64,000 nucleotides of DNA from Fibrobacter sp. (GTDB lineage Bacteria; Fibrobacterota; Fibrobacteria; Fibrobacterales; Fibrobacteraceae), in NCBI GenBank assembly GCA_017412605.1, contig JAFPWY010000003.1:186001-250000 (forward strand), given 5' to 3'. The number at the start of each line of letters is the position of its first letter. Positions within the stretch are counted from its first letter, which is position 1. The position numbers and the translations under genes are program-made. Shown piece after piece: positions 35,758-45,040 of this stretch. The notes under the pieces were generated by a model that was not told the DNA's origin, searched no databases, and was given only the letters and a program-made list of their open reading frames with translations.

Positions 35758-35780
35758 CTATATATTAGTTTAGACACAAA
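35758..35780 (+). promoter_or_regulatory. Second copy of the 23-bp promoter-like motif
   Basis: It is identical to 34905-34927 over 23 bases, while flanks differ (TTTTTTA before, CCGTCCGG after). It lies about 104 bases upstream of the glycosyltransferase start at 35884, leaving room for a leader. The CCGTCCGGATTCGCCGGAC just after it could fold into a small hairpin. Confidence 0.55.
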
Positions 35781-35883
35781 CCGTCCGGATTCGCCGGACA
35801 CAACCATGGTTCGAGGCTGTTGCTTAACCGACTGCACATAGGATTTTTCATGCGTCGCGGAATGCTGGAAGGGGCTGTTTAGC

Positions 35884-36663
35884 ATGTACGGCCTGGTCTC
35901 CATAATCATGCCCAGCTACAATACCGGCCGGTTCATCGCCGAATCGATACGGTCCGTGTTGGCCCAGACCTACACGAACTGGGAACTGATTATCGTAGAC
36001 GATGCCAGCACCGACGACACAGATGCCGTTGTCGAAGACCTGAAACGGAATTGCGAACGAAGCAAAGCAATCCATTACCTTAAAAACGCCCAAAACAGCG
36101 GCGCGGCAGTCTGCCGGAACCGGGCCCTGCGCGAAGCTCGCGGCAAATGGATCGCCTTCCTCGACAGCGACGACCTCTGGACGCCAAACAAGCTGGAAAA
36201 ACAGCTGTCGTTCATGGCCCAAAACGGCTACGCGTTCAGCTACACCTGCTACGGAGAAATGGGCGAGGACGGCAAACCGACAGGGACGCTCGTGGGCGGC
36301 CCCAGGCGTATCACAAAGACGGGGATGTTCAATTACTGCTGGCCGGGTTGCCTTACCGTGATGTACAATCGCGAAGTCGTGGGCGATATTCAGATAGCCG
36401 ACATCCGCAAGAACAACGATTACGCCATCTGGCTCAAAGCATGCCGCAAGGCGGACTGCTACCTGCTCCCCGAAACGTTAGCCAGCTACCGCAAGCGCGG
36501 CGGCTCCATCAGCCGTCACAGCTATGTGGCGTTGATTAAGTGGCATTACAAGCTCTATCGGGAGGCCGAAGGCTTGAACCCGGTGAGTTCGCTCTGGATT
36601 ACAGGCCGGAACCTGTTCTTCGGCGTTTGGAAAAAGATTAAGTATGTGGAGAGGGCAGCATGA
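35884..36663 (+). CDS. Family 2 glycosyltransferase
   Basis: The 259-residue protein has the GT2 (GT-A) core: VSIIMPSYNTGRFIAESIRSVLAQTYTNWELIIVDDASTDDT, NSGAAVCRNRALREARGKWIAFLDSDDLW (the DxD motif) and KNNDYAIWLKACR with a late YRKRGGSIS segment. It transfers a nucleotide-activated sugar to the growing lipid-linked oligosaccharide. It overlaps the next gene by four bases (ATGA). Its GC-rich coding style matches the sugar transferase, not the AT-rich genes that follow. Confidence 0.92.
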   Translation: MYGLVSIIMPSYNTGRFIAESIRSVLAQTYTNWELIIVDDASTDDTDAVVEDLKRNCERSKAIHYLKNAQNSGAAVCRNRALREARGKWIAFLDSDDLWTPNKLEKQLSFMAQNGYAFSYTCYGEMGEDGKPTGTLVGGPRRITKTGMFNYCWPGCLTVMYNREVVGDIQIADIRKNNDYAIWLKACRKADCYLLPETLASYRKRGGSISRHSYVALIKWHYKLYREAEGLNPVSSLWITGRNLFFGVWKKIKYVERAA

Positions 36664-37154
36664 TTCTGGTGAAGTGGCTATACGAAAAGATCAAGAAGCG
36701 CCCCGCGCCCTATTATTACAATTATTCTTTATGGACTATATTCATGAAACCCATTAGGAAATTTTTCACTAATGTTATTGCTCCGTTGTGTCCATTTAAT
36801 TTCATCCGTATAGCAATCTATAGGATGTGCGGCTTTAAAATCGGTAAGCACGTATTTATCGGAATGCATTGCTATTTGGATGATATGTGCTATGATTTGA
36901 TGACCATTGGCAATAATTGCATTATATCTTATGGCGTTTATTTTGCCTGTCATGGACGAAATCAAGATCATTATCCAATAAAGATTGAAGACGGGGCCTA
37001 TATTGGTATGAGGGCCAGCATTATATCAAAAACACCAACAAAAGATGGTGTTGTTATAGGCCAAAATGCCGTTGTAGGGGCTTGTACTTTGGTTAATAAA
37101 AATATTCCCAGCGGAGCAACTGCTGTTGGCGTACCTTGCAGGATTATACAATAG
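36660..37154 (+). CDS. Hexapeptide-repeat acyltransferase
   Basis: The 164-residue protein shows a left-handed beta-helix: IGKHVFIGMHCYLDD, LMTIGNNCIISYGVYFACHG, IKIEDGAYIGMRASI, VVIGQNAVVGACTLVNKNIPSGATAVGVPCRII. This is typical of O-acetyltransferases that modify capsule or O-antigen sugars. The first 55 bases are GC-rich like the gene before. From about 36715 the codons turn strongly AT-rich, so a recombination boundary probably lies inside this gene. Confidence 0.88.
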   Translation: MILVKWLYEKIKKRPAPYYYNYSLWTIFMKPIRKFFTNVIAPLCPFNFIRIAIYRMCGFKIGKHVFIGMHCYLDDMCYDLMTIGNNCIISYGVYFACHGRNQDHYPIKIEDGAYIGMRASIISKTPTKDGVVIGQNAVVGACTLVNKNIPSGATAVGVPCRIIQ

Positions 37155-37156
37155 AA

Positions 37157-38299
37157 ATGAATTATTTGATGGTAGATATATCCGGCAAAGTGCTGAATTA
37201 CGATATCGCCTTATGCGAATCGTTATCAAAAATTTTGCCTCCTAATGACCATCTAAAATTTCTGGCTGCAAATATCATTCCTGCAGAAATCAAATGTGAT
37301 TGTCGAAAGTTAATAAGCCTTATACCAAAATCGTTGCAAAATAGCGAAAATATTGTAAAACGATCTTTTAAGGCCTTGGAAGGCGTTGTTAACTATCTTT
37401 ATTTGATTCTTTATCTTCTGTTGCACAAGATAGACGTACTCCATTTGCAATGGTTGCCATTCCTTGAGATTTGTTCTATCGAAAAAAAATTTCTTCGTAT
37501 AATTAGGTTTGTCTCTCCAAAGACTAAAATCCTTCTTACGGTACACAATCTTTACCCACATAATTCTAGTAAAGTCCAAAAGACTGCCTATCGACAAAGA
37601 TTTAAAGGTGTTCAGGAATTTATCGATAAATTTATACTCCATTTAGAGGTGTCTAGACGTGAGTTTTGCAAAGATTTTGCTATTGAAGACGCTAGAACAT
37701 GCGTAGTTCCTCATGGAATATTTGAGCCTAAGGGAATAAAAATTGAACCATGTGAGCGTGGTGAGAAACTTAATTTGATTATGTATGGTAATCAAAGCTA
37801 CTATAAGGGTACAGATATTTTAGTAGATGCATTGACATTGCTTTCTAAAGAATGCCAGAAAATTGTTCACACGGTGATTGTTGGGAAAATTGCTCCAAAT
37901 TATTATGCTGAATTACGAAAAAAGACGAAATCACTTGATGTCGAATGGATTCCAGAATTTGTTCCTGACAATGTGTTGTATAATAAAATTTCGGAGTCAG
38001 ATGTAATAGTAATTCCATATAGGGAAATTTCTCAAAGTGGAGTGCTGTTGCTTGCATTAAGTTTTAAACGAGCAATAATTGTTTCGGATTTGCCGAGTTT
38101 TAAAGAGACTTTAGCTGGTTTTGGCAAAGACGTTTTCTTTGAAAATGAAAATGCTGAAAGTTTGGCAAAATTGATAGAGATGTATGCTTTTGAGCAGAAT
38201 GACATGCATTTTATTTTAAGTGCAATAGAACGTCTTTACAAAACAAATTCTTGGGAATCAGCATCAAATCAGCTGATTGATGTCATGGAGAAATTATAA
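37157..38299 (+). CDS. Glycosyltransferase, group 1 (GT4-like)
   Basis: I start at ATG 37157, two bases after the previous stop, rather than a TTG overlapping that gene. The 380-residue protein carries a GT-B C-terminal half: VVPHGIFE, LNLIMYGNQSYYKGTDILVDAL, IPEFVPDNVLYNKISESDVIVIPYREISQSGVLLLAL and AIIVSDLPSFKETL, the sugar-nucleotide binding region with the Glu-containing motif reduced to SQSG. The N-terminal half is divergent. It overlaps the next gene by one base (TAATG). Confidence 0.85.
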   Translation: MNYLMVDISGKVLNYDIALCESLSKILPPNDHLKFLAANIIPAEIKCDCRKLISLIPKSLQNSENIVKRSFKALEGVVNYLYLILYLLLHKIDVLHLQWLPFLEICSIEKKFLRIIRFVSPKTKILLTVHNLYPHNSSKVQKTAYRQRFKGVQEFIDKFILHLEVSRREFCKDFAIEDARTCVVPHGIFEPKGIKIEPCERGEKLNLIMYGNQSYYKGTDILVDALTLLSKECQKIVHTVIVGKIAPNYYAELRKKTKSLDVEWIPEFVPDNVLYNKISESDVIVIPYREISQSGVLLLALSFKRAIIVSDLPSFKETLAGFGKDVFFENENAESLAKLIEMYAFEQNDMHFILSAIERLYKTNSWESASNQLIDVMEKL

Positions 38300-39387
38300 T
38301 GGCTCAGTTTGTTGCTTTTTATCTTCCACAATTTCATCCTGTCGCAGAGAATGAGAAATGGTATGGACCTGGATTTACGGAGTGGACGAATGTCGCAAAG
38401 GCAAAGCCTCTTTTTCGTGGGCATTATCAGCCACATATCCCTGCCGATTTAGGATTTTATGATTTACGCTTGCCTGAGGTTAGACGTAAACAGGCAACCA
38501 TGGCATATGATGCTGGTGTATCGGCTTTTTGTTATTGGACTTATTGGTTTGGGGCCGGCAAACAATTGTTAGAAATGCCCATTTTTGAAGTTTTAAAAGA
38601 TAAAACAATAACACTTCCTTTTTGCATAGCTTGGGCTAATCATTCATGGGAAAAGAAATTGTGGGATAGTAAGGGAAGTAAGGAACTTATTGTTGAACAA
38701 AGATATTTGGGTGAGCAGGATTATGTAGATTTTTTCTATAAAATGTTACCATTATTCAAAGACAATCGTTATTTTCGTGTAGAAGGCAAACTGTTTGTAT
38801 GTATTTTTGATCCGTTAGCAAATGCTGAAATAAAAAAATTTATAAATGTTTGGCGTGAATTGGCCAAAAAAGAATCTTTAGGAGATTTTTTCTTTTGCGG
38901 TAAAGATTCTGCTTGTAGAAATAAACAGAAAATCTTTAGTTATGGCTTTGATGCTGTTTATGATGATAATGTGTATAACATTCATCATAATTTATCAATG
39001 TTTTCTAAAGTGTGGCTTTATTTTAAAAGAAAGTATTTAAAGTTGCCTACTATATTTAAGTATAAAGATGCAATTAAATATATGGTAACTAAAGATGCGC
39101 TACAAGATGATGTTTTTCCGGTGATTTCCCCGAATTGGGATCATTCTCCGCGATCTGGTAGAAACTCGATTTTGCTACACGATTGTAAACCAGTTTATTT
39201 CTTCAAATTGGTGAAATATGTGATTTCTATGTTGCAAAACAAAACCTCTTCAAGACAGATTGTGATGATAAAGGCGTGGAATGAATGGGGCGAGGGAAAT
39301 CATATGGAACCGGATTTGAAATATGGTCGAGGATATTTAGATGCCTTGAAGTCTGCTATTGACAAAAAGGATTTTACTAATGATTGA
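38299..39387 (+). CDS. WbsX-like protein (glycosyl hydrolase 99-like domain)
   Basis: The 362-residue protein has WbsX family wording throughout: FYLPQFHPVAENEKWYGPGFTEWTNVAKAKPLFRGHYQPHIPADLGFYDL, VSAFCYWTYWFGAGKQLLEMP, FCIAWANHSWEKKLWD and AWNEWGEGNHMEPD near the end. Such proteins are common in O-antigen and capsule loci. Their fold is that of GH99 but their precise role, transferase or hydrolase, is not established. It is tightly packed: the start overlaps the previous stop and the end overlaps the next gene by eight bases. Confidence 0.9.
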   Translation: MAQFVAFYLPQFHPVAENEKWYGPGFTEWTNVAKAKPLFRGHYQPHIPADLGFYDLRLPEVRRKQATMAYDAGVSAFCYWTYWFGAGKQLLEMPIFEVLKDKTITLPFCIAWANHSWEKKLWDSKGSKELIVEQRYLGEQDYVDFFYKMLPLFKDNRYFRVEGKLFVCIFDPLANAEIKKFINVWRELAKKESLGDFFFCGKDSACRNKQKIFSYGFDAVYDDNVYNIHHNLSMFSKVWLYFKRKYLKLPTIFKYKDAIKYMVTKDALQDDVFPVISPNWDHSPRSGRNSILLHDCKPVYFFKLVKYVISMLQNKTSSRQIVMIKAWNEWGEGNHMEPDLKYGRGYLDALKSAIDKKDFTND

Positions 39388-40405
39388 TTCCGCCTTAGTT
39401 TCTGTCGTAGTTCCAGTTTTTAATACAGGGAGCCTTGTAATTGATTTTATTAAATCAATTATAGCGCAGACATATACCAAATGGGAACTTCTTCTTATAG
39501 ATGATGGTTCGGATGAATCTACTTTAAATTATATAGAGTCCATAAAAAAAATGGATTCCAGAATATTTCTCTTTAAAAGAGATCGACAACCTAAGGGATC
39601 CTTGACGTGTCGTAATATAGGAATGCTACATTCAAAGGGACAATACATTATCCATTTTGATGCGGATGATTTAGTTGAACCATTCTGTTTGGAACAACGG
39701 GTATTGTTTATGGAAGAAAACCCATCATTGGAATATGCTGTGTTTAAAGGGGCTTCTTTTTATTCCGATGGCGATTCGAAAATTCATATAATTAATCATC
39801 GATGGGGCCGGAAAAGACATCAAGATGATATAATTTCTTTCTTAAGCAATGATTATCCCTTCTCAATATGGAATTGCATCTATAGATCCTCTGTGTTTAA
39901 AGATCTCTTATGGGATGAAAATGTGAAAATTTACACGGATTTTAGTTACATTCTACCAATCTTGATGACTGGCTATAAATATGATTATTCCATAGATTCC
40001 AGAGAAGATTATCTATATCGTGTAAATCAAAAAAATGCAATGACATCGTCGTTCATTTCAGAAGAAAAATATAAGTCTACATTATATTTATTTAATAAAA
40101 CTCAAGAACTTATTTTGTCTTCACCTCAAAGGAATGTCCATAAAAAAGCTTTTAAAAAATATTATATTATTCAATTAGAAAGAATTCTTAATACAAAAAA
40201 CAATGACTTTTTTGTTGATTTTAAGTTTTTCTACGAAAAATTTTATGGAAAAGAACTCAGAATGATGATTTTGACATTTGTGAATGAAGCTATAATAAAA
40301 AAAATGAATTTGCGAAATCGAAAGATTGTTCGTTTTTTTATAGCTTTTCTTTATAATCCTCTTTTATTTAAAAAATGGATAATATCCTTAAATAAACATG
40401 CTTGA
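39380..40405 (+). CDS. Family 2 glycosyltransferase
   Basis: I start at ATG 39380, eight bases before the previous stop, since MIDSALVSVVVPVFNTGSLV is a standard GT2 opening. A seven-residue upstream extension from a TTG is less likely. Core motifs are IAQTYTKWELLLIDDGSDE, GSLTCRNIGMLHSKGQYIIHFDADDLVEP (DxD) and SIWNCIYRSSVF. The C-terminal 110 residues are Lys/Phe-rich and divergent. The sequence is very AT-rich, like its neighbours. It overlaps the polymerase gene by eight bases. Confidence 0.9.
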   Translation: MIDSALVSVVVPVFNTGSLVIDFIKSIIAQTYTKWELLLIDDGSDESTLNYIESIKKMDSRIFLFKRDRQPKGSLTCRNIGMLHSKGQYIIHFDADDLVEPFCLEQRVLFMEENPSLEYAVFKGASFYSDGDSKIHIINHRWGRKRHQDDIISFLSNDYPFSIWNCIYRSSVFKDLLWDENVKIYTDFSYILPILMTGYKYDYSIDSREDYLYRVNQKNAMTSSFISEEKYKSTLYLFNKTQELILSSPQRNVHKKAFKKYYIIQLERILNTKNNDFFVDFKFFYEKFYGKELRMMILTFVNEAIIKKMNLRNRKIVRFFIAFLYNPLLFKKWIISLNKHA

Positions 40406-41597
40406 CACTTTCCTATACTTTACAATTATTGTTCTTTTGATAATCTTTTTTATAAAGATTAAAAGTAATATTTTAGGAATATTTCTTCTTATTTCTTATG
40501 GGTTTATTGCTTTAGCATCAATCGGCCTTTGTCTTTTCCCTAATTCGGAATTGAATATATCGATTATTACATTCCTGCCTTATTTATATCTTATTATTGC
40601 TTATTTGATTTTCTTTGCTCCATTTCTTTATTCAAAAAAAGACTTGTCTTCGTCAAAGGTGGTTTTTAAAATCAACAAATATTATTTGATCTTTGCTTTT
40701 TTGTATATAACAGCCTCTTTAATTACGATTAAAATCTCAATACCATTTGCGTCATTGATGCTTCAATTAGGTGATTGGGCTGCGTCATATCGTGAAGAAA
40801 CACCTGTCATTTATTCTAATTTTATTGAATATGTGGCGATTCTTTTTACTAGTTATACTCGTCTTTTAGCATTAATATTGGGCGTTTTGATGTTTAGAAA
40901 GTATCAGCTATTGAAATATAAATATATTGCATTTTTTCTAATCTTATCTGGGATCGTAACGCAAATTTTTAGCGCTATTATTTGTACATCGCGATCCATG
41001 ATATTTGAAATATTTCTACTTTTACCAGCAATATATTTATTTTTCTACAATGACATAGATAATAAAAGAAAGAAGATTATCAATACTGTGATTTTGCTAT
41101 CTCTTCTTTATGTTCTTCATTTCTTTATTGATGTTACCATATCTAGATTTGAATCACGAGGTATTTTTGATTCAATGTTGTCGTATATGGGACAGGCTCC
41201 AATAGTCTTTAATACACAAATGTTCGGAATTTTGGACCATTTCCTATATGGAGATTATACGTTAGGAAATTTATATGGAATCAAAAGTTTTTCGCCTTTA
41301 TCAATTGGTGGACTTTGGGGTACAAGATTCTATACCTTTGTTGGATGGTTGTATGTTGATTGGGGCGAAATAGGAACTATTATCTGTGGTTTGTTGCTGA
41401 ATCTTTGTTGTTATTTGTTTATCAAAAAGAAGTCTTTTGATATATCAGATGTGTATATTCTTTTTTCATATTATTTATTCTTGATTAAAGGTGTTTTTGT
41501 AATAGGTAGATCTTATGTAATACAAATTATAGCTATTGTTATTATTTATTTCGTGCTAAAAATTATGGATTATTTTAGTAGAGGTCAACGTACATGA
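40398..41597 (+). CDS. Oligosaccharide repeat-unit polymerase (Wzy-like)
   Basis: The 399-residue protein is almost wholly hydrophobic, with about ten to twelve membrane segments from FLYFTIIVLLIIFFIKI to YVIQIIAIVIIYFVL. It has a larger soluble loop around residues 115-140 and another around 250-310 (FESRGIFDSMLSYMGQAPIV, FSPLSIGGLWGTRFYTFVGWLYVDWGEIG). This topology, the AT-rich sequence and its place next to glycosyltransferases and a flippase identify a Wzy-type polymerase, which joins lipid-linked repeat units in the periplasm. Sequence identity among such polymerases is always low, so the name rests on topology and context. Confidence 0.82.
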   Translation: MLDTFLYFTIIVLLIIFFIKIKSNILGIFLLISYGFIALASIGLCLFPNSELNISIITFLPYLYLIIAYLIFFAPFLYSKKDLSSSKVVFKINKYYLIFAFLYITASLITIKISIPFASLMLQLGDWAASYREETPVIYSNFIEYVAILFTSYTRLLALILGVLMFRKYQLLKYKYIAFFLILSGIVTQIFSAIICTSRSMIFEIFLLLPAIYLFFYNDIDNKRKKIINTVILLSLLYVLHFFIDVTISRFESRGIFDSMLSYMGQAPIVFNTQMFGILDHFLYGDYTLGNLYGIKSFSPLSIGGLWGTRFYTFVGWLYVDWGEIGTIICGLLLNLCCYLFIKKKSFDISDVYILFSYYLFLIKGVFVIGRSYVIQIIAIVIIYFVLKIMDYFSRGQRT

Positions 41598-42529
41598 ATA
41601 AGTTGAACACATTTTTAAAATTATTGAAAAATGATCGATTCGGAATCATTTGCGCGTTAATAAAAAATGTGCAAAAAACTTGTATAGGTCGTTTGTTGTC
41701 TGATTCATTATTTATTAAGCTTGTTTATTTTGCAAATTTTCGAAAAAGATTAAACTTGAATAATCCTCAATCTTTTAATGAAAAACTTCAATGGCTTAAA
41801 TTAAATGATCGAAATTCTCTTTACACGATTTTGGTTGACAAGTGCGCAGTAAAAGATTGGGTCGCGGAAAAGATTGGTGCTAATCACATTGTACCAAATT
41901 TGGGTGTATGGAAAAAATTTGATGAAATCAACTTTGGTGAATTACCGAAAAAATTTGTTTTAAAATGCACCCATGATTCAGGTGGATTGGTTGTAGTGAA
42001 AGATAAGAATATGCTTGACATTCCTTCTGCAAAAAAGAAAATTGAAAAATGTTTGAAAAAGAATTTTTATTATGAAGGAAGAGAATGGCCGTATAAAAAT
42101 GTTCCATCGCAGATTATTGCTGAAGAATTTCTTGATGATAATGGGCATGTTCCAATCGATTATAAGGTTTATTGCTTTAATGGTGAACCATACAAGGTAA
42201 TGTTGTGCCTTGATAGAGATAAAGATGAACCAACAAAGTTTTATTCATTTGATTTTAAATGGAATCTCTTGAGGCATAATTTAAGGGGGAAAAGTGCGCC
42301 AGAAGGTTTTACATTGCCTAAGCCGAAATCGTTAGATTTGATGTACGAAAGCGCAAAAAAACTTTCTCAAGGAATGCCTTTCGTTCGTGTTGATTTTTAT
42401 GATTTGGATGGACATATGTATTTTGGTGAAATGACGTTTTATCCAGATTCTGGCTTTGATGCTGCTATATTGCCTGAAATTGATCAACTTTATGGTACAA
42501 TGATTGATTTAAATGGGTTGAATAAATAA
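41594..42529 (+). CDS. ATP-grasp protein of the TupA type (amidoligase-like)
   Basis: The 311-residue protein matches the TupA-like ATP-grasp family found in polysaccharide loci: NPQSFNEKLQWLKLNDRN, LVDKCAVKDWV, LPKKFVLKCTHDSGGLVVVKDK (ATP-grasp nucleotide strand), QIIAEEFLDDNGHVPIDYKVYCFNGEP and MPFVRVDFYDLDGHMYFGEMTFYPDSG with metal-binding acidic residues. The family is related to teichuronopeptide synthesis and is thought to form amide bonds. It overlaps the polymerase gene by four bases and is followed 14 bases later by an opine-dehydrogenase-like gene, suggesting both install an amino-acid-type substituent. Confidence 0.85.
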   Translation: MNKLNTFLKLLKNDRFGIICALIKNVQKTCIGRLLSDSLFIKLVYFANFRKRLNLNNPQSFNEKLQWLKLNDRNSLYTILVDKCAVKDWVAEKIGANHIVPNLGVWKKFDEINFGELPKKFVLKCTHDSGGLVVVKDKNMLDIPSAKKKIEKCLKKNFYYEGREWPYKNVPSQIIAEEFLDDNGHVPIDYKVYCFNGEPYKVMLCLDRDKDEPTKFYSFDFKWNLLRHNLRGKSAPEGFTLPKPKSLDLMYESAKKLSQGMPFVRVDFYDLDGHMYFGEMTFYPDSGFDAAILPEIDQLYGTMIDLNGLNK

Positions 42530-42543
42530 GAAGGATTATTCAA

Positions 42544-43524
42544 ATGAAGAAAATGGGATTTCTTATTAGCCATAAAAATGGTGAATGTAGAAGGGCTCTG
42601 TTGCCTGAGCATATGAAGGAAATCAGAAATCTTGATTCCCTCTATTTTGAGCAGGGATATGGGGTGGCTGTTGGAGTCTCTGATGATGAATACCTAAAAC
42701 TCGGCTGTCACGTCGTTCCAAGAGAAAAGATATTTTCCTGCGACATTATTACCGATGTTAAATTGGGCGATGCGGACTATTTGTCTTCTATTGAAGATGG
42801 AAAAATCCTTTTTGGGTGGGCTCATACGGTTCAAAATGTTGAGTTTACATCCCAAATGATAAAAGCGAAGCATACTGTTATTGCTTGGGAAGAAATTTTT
42901 GAGGATGGACGCTACATTTTCCACCGTAATAGGGAAGTGGCTGGCGAAGCTGCTATTATGCATGCATTCCGTTATTGCGGCAAAATGCCTTATGACACCA
43001 AGGTGGCTATTTTAGGGAATGGGCAGACGACAAAAGGGGCTTTGCGAATCCTTCATGGGTTGGGCGCGAAAGTTGATGTATATGGTCGTAAACTAGAGTC
43101 CCTTTTCAAAAAGAAGATGTTTGATTATGATGTTCTAGTGAATTGCGTAATGTGGGATACGTCAAGAACGGATCGTATTATTTATAAAGAAGATTTAAAA
43201 AAGATGAAACCAGGAACATTGATTATTGACGTAAGTTGTGACCCGCATCTTGAAATTGAAACATCGCACCCAACGACCATTGACAACCCAGTATACGAAG
43301 TTGATGGCATTATCCATTATGCGGTGGACAACACTCCAGCAATGTACCCAATTACAGTATCGAAAGTTTTGAGCGAAGGTGTTTCCAAATACATTGATTG
43401 CTTAATTGAAAAATCAAGTAATGAATATCCGGAGAATATAAAAACAGCTACTGTCATTAGAGAAGGCTGTGTTATAGACGAAAGAATTAGGAAATTCAGA
43501 GAACGTTTAGGCCTTTCTTGCTAA
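42544..43524 (+). CDS. N5-(carboxyethyl)ornithine synthase-like / alanine dehydrogenase-family protein
   Basis: The 326-residue protein follows the alanine dehydrogenase/PNT fold. The N-terminal catalytic segment is GFLISHKNGECRRALLPEHMKEI, with the Arg-Arg/Leu-Pro signature; the middle has NREVAGEAAIMHAF. The NAD-binding part carries VAILGNGQTTKGALRILHGLGAKVDVYGR, and the end has IHYAVDNTPAMYPITVSKVLSEGV. The order and length fit N5-(1-carboxyethyl)ornithine synthase, which reductively joins pyruvate to the side chain of ornithine or lysine. In a capsule locus the likely product is an N-carboxyethyl amino acid attached to the sugar. Simple alanine dehydrogenase is less likely because of length and context. 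Confidence 0.78.
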   Translation: MKKMGFLISHKNGECRRALLPEHMKEIRNLDSLYFEQGYGVAVGVSDDEYLKLGCHVVPREKIFSCDIITDVKLGDADYLSSIEDGKILFGWAHTVQNVEFTSQMIKAKHTVIAWEEIFEDGRYIFHRNREVAGEAAIMHAFRYCGKMPYDTKVAILGNGQTTKGALRILHGLGAKVDVYGRKLESLFKKKMFDYDVLVNCVMWDTSRTDRIIYKEDLKKMKPGTLIIDVSCDPHLEIETSHPTTIDNPVYEVDGIIHYAVDNTPAMYPITVSKVLSEGVSKYIDCLIEKSSNEYPENIKTATVIREGCVIDERIRKFRERLGLSC

Positions 43525-43528
43525 AATT

Positions 43529-45034
43529 ATGCTCAGTCAAAAACGAAAACTCCACTTGACATCTGGATTTGCGTTGTTCCTGCAAATCTTTACGATTGTA
43601 TATGGATTTATTCTGCCGAGGCTTTTCCTTGAATACTTCGGTTCTGCTGTCAACGGGCTTGTTTCGTCAATTACGCAGTTCCTTGGTTTTATTGCGTTGG
43701 CTGAATGTGGTGTGGGGGCTGTTGTTCAATCTGCTCTCTATAAGCCGCTTGCCCAAAAAGATGCAGGTGAGCTTTCGAGGATTATTGTTGCTGCGGAGCA
43801 TTTCTTTAGGAATATCGCGAAGCTCTTGCTTGTATATACCGCAGTTCTTGTAATCATCTACCCGAATATCGTCAATGGACAATTTGAATTCATTTACACA
43901 GCATCTCTTATCTTAATCATTGCGATTAGTTCTTTCGCTCAGTATTATTTCGGGATAACATATAGGTTGCTTCTCTTTTCGGACCAATTTGGTTTTGTTC
44001 CGATTATTGTACAGATTGTTGCGCTCTCTTTGAATCTCGTTGCCAGTGTTGGCTTGATGAAGTGGGGCGCGTCCGTGCATATTGTCAAGCTTGCTTCATC
44101 CGTTGTTTTCTTGCTGCAACCATTGACGGTTTCGTTTATTGCTCGCCGTTGGCACAAGATTGACAGAACGGTTGCGTTTGACAAGTCTGCAATCCCGCAA
44201 AAGTGGAATGGACTTGCTCAGCATATTTCTACGGTGGTGCTCCAGAGTTCCGGTATTGTCGTCTTGACAGTTCTCTCTACGCTGGAAAATGTATCCGTTT
44301 ATGCGATTTATAGCCTCGTTGTGCATGGTGTCCGCAATTTGACGATGTCCGTCACGAATGGCATACAGGCGTTTTTGGGGAACCTCTTTGCAAAAGGGGA
44401 TATGACTGCATTCAAAAGTAATTTTGAAAACTTTGAGTGGAAGTTGCACTTTGTCGTCTCGCTAGTTTTTGCATCTACGGCCGTGCTGATAGTCCCGTTT
44501 GTTGGAGTCTATACACATGGGATAACCGACGCGAACTACATTGTTCCTGTATTCGGAATTATGCTGACGGCAGCGTGGGGGATGTATTGTATTCGACTTC
44601 CGTACAATATCGTTGTTTTGGCCGTCGGGCATTACAAGCAGACCCAGGCGAGCGCGATTATCGAAGCCGTCCTTAACCTCGTGACCGCAGTCGTCCTCGT
44701 CCTGAAATTCGGCCTGGTCGGCGTCGCCGTCGGAACCCTGGTCGCGATGGTCTACCGGACCTGTTACCTCGCGTGGTACATCTCCAGGAACGTGATAAAC
44801 CGCAGCCTCTGGGCCTTCGTGAAACACCTGTGTGTCGATGCCATCGCCGTAGCTGCATTTCTTGGCCTTACGACCAATGTTCTTGGCCCAATTACCGAAA
44901 TCACAGCCTCTTCCTATCTTGACTGGATGATTGAAGCCGTTAAAGTCCTGATTCTAGGAATCGCCTCTGTCGGACTCGTAAACGCAATATTCTACGGCCG
45001 TAGAATCACCACGCTGCTGAAAAAGAAAAAGTAG
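43529..45034 (+). CDS. Polysaccharide flippase (Wzx, MOP superfamily)
   Basis: The 501-residue protein has 12 to 14 membrane segments, starting LHLTSGFALFLQIFTIVYGFILPRLFLEYFGSAVNGLVSSITQFLGF, the usual beginning of Wzx flippases. It moves lipid-linked repeat units across the inner membrane. The gene starts four bases after the previous stop. The region 44640-44830 is much more GC-rich than what precedes it. The segment coding VYRTCYLAWYISRNVINRS is shared almost base for base with a truncated second copy at 52184, so the gene is probably a recombinant. Confidence 0.9.
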   Translation: MLSQKRKLHLTSGFALFLQIFTIVYGFILPRLFLEYFGSAVNGLVSSITQFLGFIALAECGVGAVVQSALYKPLAQKDAGELSRIIVAAEHFFRNIAKLLLVYTAVLVIIYPNIVNGQFEFIYTASLILIIAISSFAQYYFGITYRLLLFSDQFGFVPIIVQIVALSLNLVASVGLMKWGASVHIVKLASSVVFLLQPLTVSFIARRWHKIDRTVAFDKSAIPQKWNGLAQHISTVVLQSSGIVVLTVLSTLENVSVYAIYSLVVHGVRNLTMSVTNGIQAFLGNLFAKGDMTAFKSNFENFEWKLHFVVSLVFASTAVLIVPFVGVYTHGITDANYIVPVFGIMLTAAWGMYCIRLPYNIVVLAVGHYKQTQASAIIEAVLNLVTAVVLVLKFGLVGVAVGTLVAMVYRTCYLAWYISRNVINRSLWAFVKHLCVDAIAVAAFLGLTTNVLGPITEITASSYLDWMIEAVKVLILGIASVGLVNAIFYGRRITTLLKKKK

Positions 45035-45040
45035 CGTCAT

